Positions 6,856 to 10,224 of a stretch of 10,224 nucleotides of DNA are shown here, piece by piece. Both the position numbers and the translations under genes were made by a program. Source of the DNA: an uncultured Saprospiraceae bacterium (GTDB taxonomy: Bacteria; Bacteroidota; Bacteroidia; Chitinophagales; Saprospiraceae). Each line of letters begins with the position of its first letter. The stretch's first letter is position 1. A model generated the notes under the pieces. That model saw only the letters and a list, made by a program, of their open reading frames with translations. It did no database searches and had not been told where the DNA came from. The DNA lies in contig CALHUZ010000163.1 in NCBI GenBank assembly GCA_938039305.1, positions 1-10,224 of the forward strand, written 5' to 3'.

Positions 6856-8646
6856 TTAGCTGAGCACACTTTCTTCATCTAAGGACTGCTTGGTCAGGAT
6901 ATCGAAATAGTATCCTTTCTGATCTATGAGCTCTTGTGGAGTACCAGCTTCTATCACTTTTCCTTCATCTAATACAATCACCTTGTCAAACTCTAAATGC
7001 TTATATATCCTATGCGTTATGATGATACTGGTCTTATCGCTCAGCGCCTCATCGAGATATCCAAGTATCGTTTGCTCTGTTGTGGTATCAACAGCGGATA
7101 GACAGTCATCGAGAATGATGATATCAGGTTCTTTTATTAACGCTCTTGCTAAAGCGATTCTTTGTTTTTGGCCACCGGAAAGTGTAACCCCGCGTTCACC
7201 TACGACAGTTTCAAATCCTTCTGGCAGATTGATGATGTCTTCGTAGACAGCAGCTTTCTTTGTGATAAATTCGACTTTATCCATATCAAGAACCTCTTCG
7301 CCAAATGCCACATTATTTGCAATACTATCGGAGAAGAGGAAAGCGTCTTGAGGGACATAGCCCACTCGCTTTCTCAGCTGTGCAAGATTTAGATTTTTAA
7401 TGTCTTTGTCATCGATATAGATAACCCCTTCTTGTGGATCCAACATTCGAAGTAGCAGAGATGCCACAGTTGACTTACCGGAAGCGGTACGACCGATAAT
7501 GCCCAAAATTTCTCCTTTTTCAAGTTCAAATGAAACACCATTGAGTGCCTTGGTACCACTATCTGTATAAGTGAGGTGGACGTCTTCGAATCTTACCTTG
7601 CCTTCAATATTTAAATCTGCTTCTGTGCTTGAAACAACAGTAGGGCTGGTACTCATGAACTCCATGATCCGCGCTTGAGAAGCTTCTGCTTGTTGAACAA
7701 TGGATACAATCCATCCAATAGCAGTAAAAGGCCATGTCAACATATTGACATAGATGATGAACTCTGCAATGTTTCCATGAGTGATATTTCCTTTAGCCAC
7801 TTCTTGCCCTCCTACTATGACGACGAGTAAAACACTAAAAGAAACCAGCAGTAACATCAATGGATGAAAGAATGCATTGACCCGCGCTAACGACATGGAG
7901 CTTTCTAAATAGGTATCTGTTTCATGTGAAAATGACTTTCGAAAGTTATCTTCTTTTGTATAAGACTTGATTACTCTGATGCCAGAATATACCTCTTGAG
8001 CAACAGTGTTAAGCTTCGCTAACTGTGTCTGAATAACAGTACTACGCTTATTGATAATACTGCTGACATAATAAATAGAAATCGAAAGTATAGGAAGTGG
8101 TACAAGCGCATAGAAAGTAAGCGTAGGATTCACCCTGTACATACTTGTGATGGCTAAGATAAAGAGTGTTACGAGATTGATACAGTAGAGTAGACCAGGG
8201 CCCAGATACATACGTACCTTAGAAACATCCTCTGTGATCCTTGACATGAGGTCACCTGTGGAAGTTCTGTTGTAAAATGCATTGTCTAACTCTTCATAAT
8301 GATTGAAGATCTGCTTCCTCAGGTCATACTCAATCAATCTTGACACTACGATGATCGTCTTTCTCATTAGAAACATGAATATTCCCATGAGTGCTGCAAA
8401 GAGCAATACCATCCAGGCATACTCCCATAATGTCAAGCTGATGTATCTAAGTAAAATTGCCTTTTCCTCTATGTCTGTTTCAGCTCTGTATTCTGATAGA
8501 CAAACAGCGGCTAAATCAAGTGCCTTTCTAAATTGTGGGGGTACAAGTACTCTAAAAAAGTTCTGACCCACTACGAAGATAACCCCAAGCGAAAGCCTCC
8601 ACTTGTATTTGTATAGAAAAGAATTGAGGTATCGTAAGTGCTTCAA
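6856..8646 (-). CDS. half-size ABC exporter (MsbA/BmrC-like) with a non-canonical Walker B
   Basis: This 596-residue protein joins an exporter membrane domain to an ATPase domain. Helices lie near 18-38, 75-95, 150-170, 175-195, 262-282 and 292-315. ATPase motifs are: aromatic A-loop Tyr360; Walker A GRTASGKST (385-393); Q-loop Gln433; signature LSGGQ (489-493); Walker B IIILDD with Asp514 where most exporters have Glu; D-loop SAVD (517-520); switch His545. Walker A has Ala388 in place of the usual second Gly. Asp in place of Glu with an intact signature is typical of the BmrC/LmrC/MdlA side of heterodimeric exporters, so it may need a partner not present here. The start is TTG: an in-frame TAA lies four codons upstream with no ATG between, and the N-terminus (KHLRYLNSF) fits the family. 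It likely exports a lipid, drug or peptide; the substrate cannot be inferred. Confidence 0.93.
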   Translation of the reverse strand: MKHLRYLNSFLYKYKWRLSLGVIFVVGQNFFRVLVPPQFRKALDLAAVCLSEYRAETDIEEKAILLRYISLTLWEYAWMVLLFAALMGIFMFLMRKTIIVVSRLIEYDLRKQIFNHYEELDNAFYNRTSTGDLMSRITEDVSKVRMYLGPGLLYCINLVTLFILAITSMYRVNPTLTFYALVPLPILSISIYYVSSIINKRSTVIQTQLAKLNTVAQEVYSGIRVIKSYTKEDNFRKSFSHETDTYLESSMSLARVNAFFHPLMLLLVSFSVLLVVIVGGQEVAKGNITHGNIAEFIIYVNMLTWPFTAIGWIVSIVQQAEASQARIMEFMSTSPTVVSSTEADLNIEGKVRFEDVHLTYTDSGTKALNGVSFELEKGEILGIIGRTASGKSTVASLLLRMLDPQEGVIYIDDKDIKNLNLAQLRKRVGYVPQDAFLFSDSIANNVAFGEEVLDMDKVEFITKKAAVYEDIINLPEGFETVVGERGVTLSGGQKQRIALARALIKEPDIIILDDCLSAVDTTTEQTILGYLDEALSDKTSIIITHRIYKHLEFDKVIVLDEGKVIEAGTPQELIDQKGYYFDILTKQSLDEESVLS

Positions 8647-8666
8647 AGAGTGTGATTAGAAAGATC

Positions 8667-8674
8667 CAAAGATA
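8667..8674 (-). promoter_or_regulatory. candidate -7 box for the ABC exporter gene (TATCTTTG)
   Basis: On the minus strand, TATCTTTG matches the Bacteroidota -7 consensus TAnnTTTG exactly. It ends 20 bases before the TTG start, giving a leader of roughly 15 bases. The -33 region holds only a poor match. Its position between the peptidase stop and the exporter start suggests the exporter is transcribed separately from the peptidase. Confidence 0.45.
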
Positions 8675-8756
8675 TATAACGTCTGAAGGTTATAAGTGTT
8701 TTACTTCATCTTCTTAGTGACTATTTGCATGGCAATGCTTTGTATCTCATTGTCAT

Positions 8757-8772
8757 CTCTAAAACTCTAAAA
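8757..8772. repeat. tandem duplication of an 8-base unit (CTCTAAAA x2)
   Basis: Two exact head-to-tail copies of CTCTAAAA lie just beyond the stop of the M36 peptidase gene. The short, AT-rich unit is compatible with replication slippage. No function is evident, and no further copies adjoin it. Confidence 0.5.
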
Positions 8773-8778
8773 AGTCTG

Positions 8779-10224
8779 CTACTTCTTGATTTGAGATCGA
8801 GAAAAATTATTGCTTGCACTATCGCACGGCAACATGTCGATCTCGAGTTGTGCAGAAGTGCTGACTTCAAGTGACGTAACTTCGACTGATTGAAGGGCAG
8901 TCATCTTAACTATGTCACCCGAAGCGACATTGCTATTCGCTATATCAATGCTGAGTAGAGCCTGCTCATCGGTACCATCAGGAATAGTCATATCAGTATA
9001 GGAGAGAATGTCGCCATCGCAAGGTGACAGAGGACATAAAGGAGGAAGATCGAAGGCTTCGATACCATCTGATGTACTGGAGGGAGATCCTTGATTTGCG
9101 CTATAACCCAAACCTCTTTGTGCAAAGGCTTGCCATATCTCGCATTGATTTTGACCAGCAAACATTATACGATCGGCCAATAAAATAGCATCTCTACCAT
9201 CTACAAAACCTGGTGAGCAAGGTTGTAATTTCAATCCTTCCATAACGAGTTTTAGAGCAATACCATTTCCACCTGTACTTTTGTAAATATCTGCCTCGAA
9301 ACCATGTTTGTCTATTAAAACCCAAGTCATGTCCCAAAGCATCGTACACCAGATCGCCCCAATACTATGAGTAGATAGACCATTATTCACACTACCATAA
9401 GTGAATGGATTGATACTCATATCGGTTGTATAAGGATAGGGTCTTATGCCTGCTCCTGCAGGTGTTTCCCCAAGAACATAAGTACCCATAGTAGCCAGAC
9501 TTGAACCTACATCACCTGCTTTGAGTTGTAGCATCAATCCAAAAAAGTCGCTCCAACCTTCCCCCATTTGCTCGCGATTGTCGAGGCAACTGATATTGTT
9601 GGCACCTCCCGTTAGTCTGATGCTGATACCATGGGCATATTCGTGCGCGATGATACCATTATCAAGATCTGAATCGGTATTTGCTGTAAAAGAAAGGTTT
9701 GCACTAAGTCCATTGTCAACTTCAACTCTAAGAGTCTGACAATCGTTGTAAGAGATCATGACTGCAGGAATAGTGATCGAAGGATCATTTCCACCCATGG
9801 TAAATGGATCTTGATCAGGGATATTATTGCAGATGATCACTGCTATAGCCCCAGCTATCTGTGCTTCTTTTACTTTGTCATCAAAATTACAACCTCCTCT
9901 ATCGATAAGAGCGATATTTCCTGATAAGGATGAATCATTGATTAATGGATCACAGCCATCTACGGGGTCCGCTAAAACAATAACTCCAGATAGATTTGCA
10001 ACGTCAGCTCCAAAGGCTGCTTTGATTGCTTCGTAAGAGCCTGCGACTGATGTGGGTGTTGTGATTTCTAAGTTTGCCCCTCCGACTGATCTTGACCACT
10101 CGAACATCTCCATCCTCGGAGTGCTACCATCCACGTCTGGAAAGAAAAGTGCGTTGTTAGTACGTGATCCATCTTGACACTCAGCTCTCAGAGCATCATT
10201 AGCTATCCCGCCTCGGTTATAGTT
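8779..10224 (-). CDS. M36 (fungalysin-type) zinc metallopeptidase with inserted PA domain, N-terminus cut by window edge
   Basis: The reading frame stays open to the window edge; 481 residues are visible, beginning NYNRGGIANDALRAECQDGS, a stretch typical of the M36 catalytic domain interior. A GTG at 10134 is an internal Val, not the start. A PA (protease-associated) domain is inserted at about 65-180, recognisable by GNIALIDRGGCNFDDKV and AVMISYND. The zinc site is intact: HEYAH at 194-198 (ligands His194 and His198, catalytic Glu195) and the third ligand Glu222 in MGEGWSDFF. The catalytic domain runs to about residue 385. A short Cys-flanked beta region follows, ending LEIDMLPC and a basic tail SRSQIKK. 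Family members are secreted and degrade extracellular protein; signal peptide and propeptide should lie beyond the edge. I see no type IX secretion sorting domain at the C-terminus. The tail resembles the short repeated module some Bacteroidota proteins call a 3-coathanger stack; this is tentative. Confidence 0.93.
   Translation of the reverse strand, partial: NYNRGGIANDALRAECQDGSRTNNALFFPDVDGSTPRMEMFEWSRSVGGANLEITTPTSVAGSYEAIKAAFGADVANLSGVIVLADPVDGCDPLINDSSLSGNIALIDRGGCNFDDKVKEAQIAGAIAVIICNNIPDQDPFTMGGNDPSITIPAVMISYNDCQTLRVEVDNGLSANLSFTANTDSDLDNGIIAHEYAHGISIRLTGGANNISCLDNREQMGEGWSDFFGLMLQLKAGDVGSSLATMGTYVLGETPAGAGIRPYPYTTDMSINPFTYGSVNNGLSTHSIGAIWCTMLWDMTWVLIDKHGFEADIYKSTGGNGIALKLVMEGLKLQPCSPGFVDGRDAILLADRIMFAGQNQCEIWQAFAQRGLGYSANQGSPSSTSDGIEAFDLPPLCPLSPCDGDILSYTDMTIPDGTDEQALLSIDIANSNVASGDIVKMTALQSVEVTSLEVSTSAQLEIDMLPCDSASNNFSRSQIKK

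Noticed and set aside
8702..8778. In-frame continuation of the M36 peptidase after its TAG stop
   Set aside because: After the stop at 8779 the same frame has a second TAG four codons later and then 18 open codons to a TAA. Two stops so close and no recognisable domain make read-through or a recent nonsense mutation unlikely.
10132..10134. GTG as the start of a complete 451-residue peptidase
   Set aside because: The frame stays open to the window edge, and the 30 residues upstream are typical M36 catalytic-domain sequence, so this GTG is an internal Val codon.

Overview
The window looks like chromosomal DNA from a free-living member of the Bacteroidota, possibly a Saprospiria-type bacterium; the class-level guess is weak. 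The signs are a DUF3276/PUR-type nucleic-acid-binding protein, a small secreted TonB-C-domain protein, an ABC substrate-binding domain fused to an OmpA peptidoglycan-binding domain, an M36 (fungalysin-type) metallopeptidase with an inserted PA domain, two TAnnTTTG promoter motifs of the Bacteroidota type, and few Shine-Dalgarno sequences. I see no insertion sequence, CRISPR array, tRNA, rRNA or prophage gene.

Layout. The plus-strand half (about 92-6051) starts with five co-directional genes. A soluble helical/coiled-coil protein and a two-helix-anchored coiled-coil protein come first. A complete ABC importer follows: a membrane-anchored substrate-binding protein carrying a C-terminal OmpA domain, a SsuC/TauC-like permease with extra membrane helices, and an ATPase. 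The last three are packed tightly (5-base gap, then an ATGA overlap with a good ribosome binding site). A small secreted cysteine-rich TonB-C-like protein follows after a 115-base gap. The minus-strand half (10224 down to 6208) holds the C-terminal part of the M36 peptidase, a half-size ABC exporter and the DUF3276 protein. The two halves converge at about 6052-6207.

How the genes may work together. The most unusual unit is the first block. An importer whose binding protein is tied to both the inner membrane and the cell wall is encoded directly after a membrane-anchored protein whose helical organisation resembles PspA/IM30 envelope-stress proteins. I infer, but cannot prove, that these five genes form one envelope-associated system, possibly transport combined with cell-wall or membrane sensing, rather than an ordinary sulfonate/nitrate uptake locus. 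The exporter and the peptidase look like separate housekeeping or secretion functions. The exporter has Walker A and Walker B substitutions typical of one half of a heterodimer, yet no partner is present here.

Limits. All family assignments come from reading motifs in the translated sequence; no search was run. The peptidase is cut by the right-hand window edge and lacks its N-terminus.
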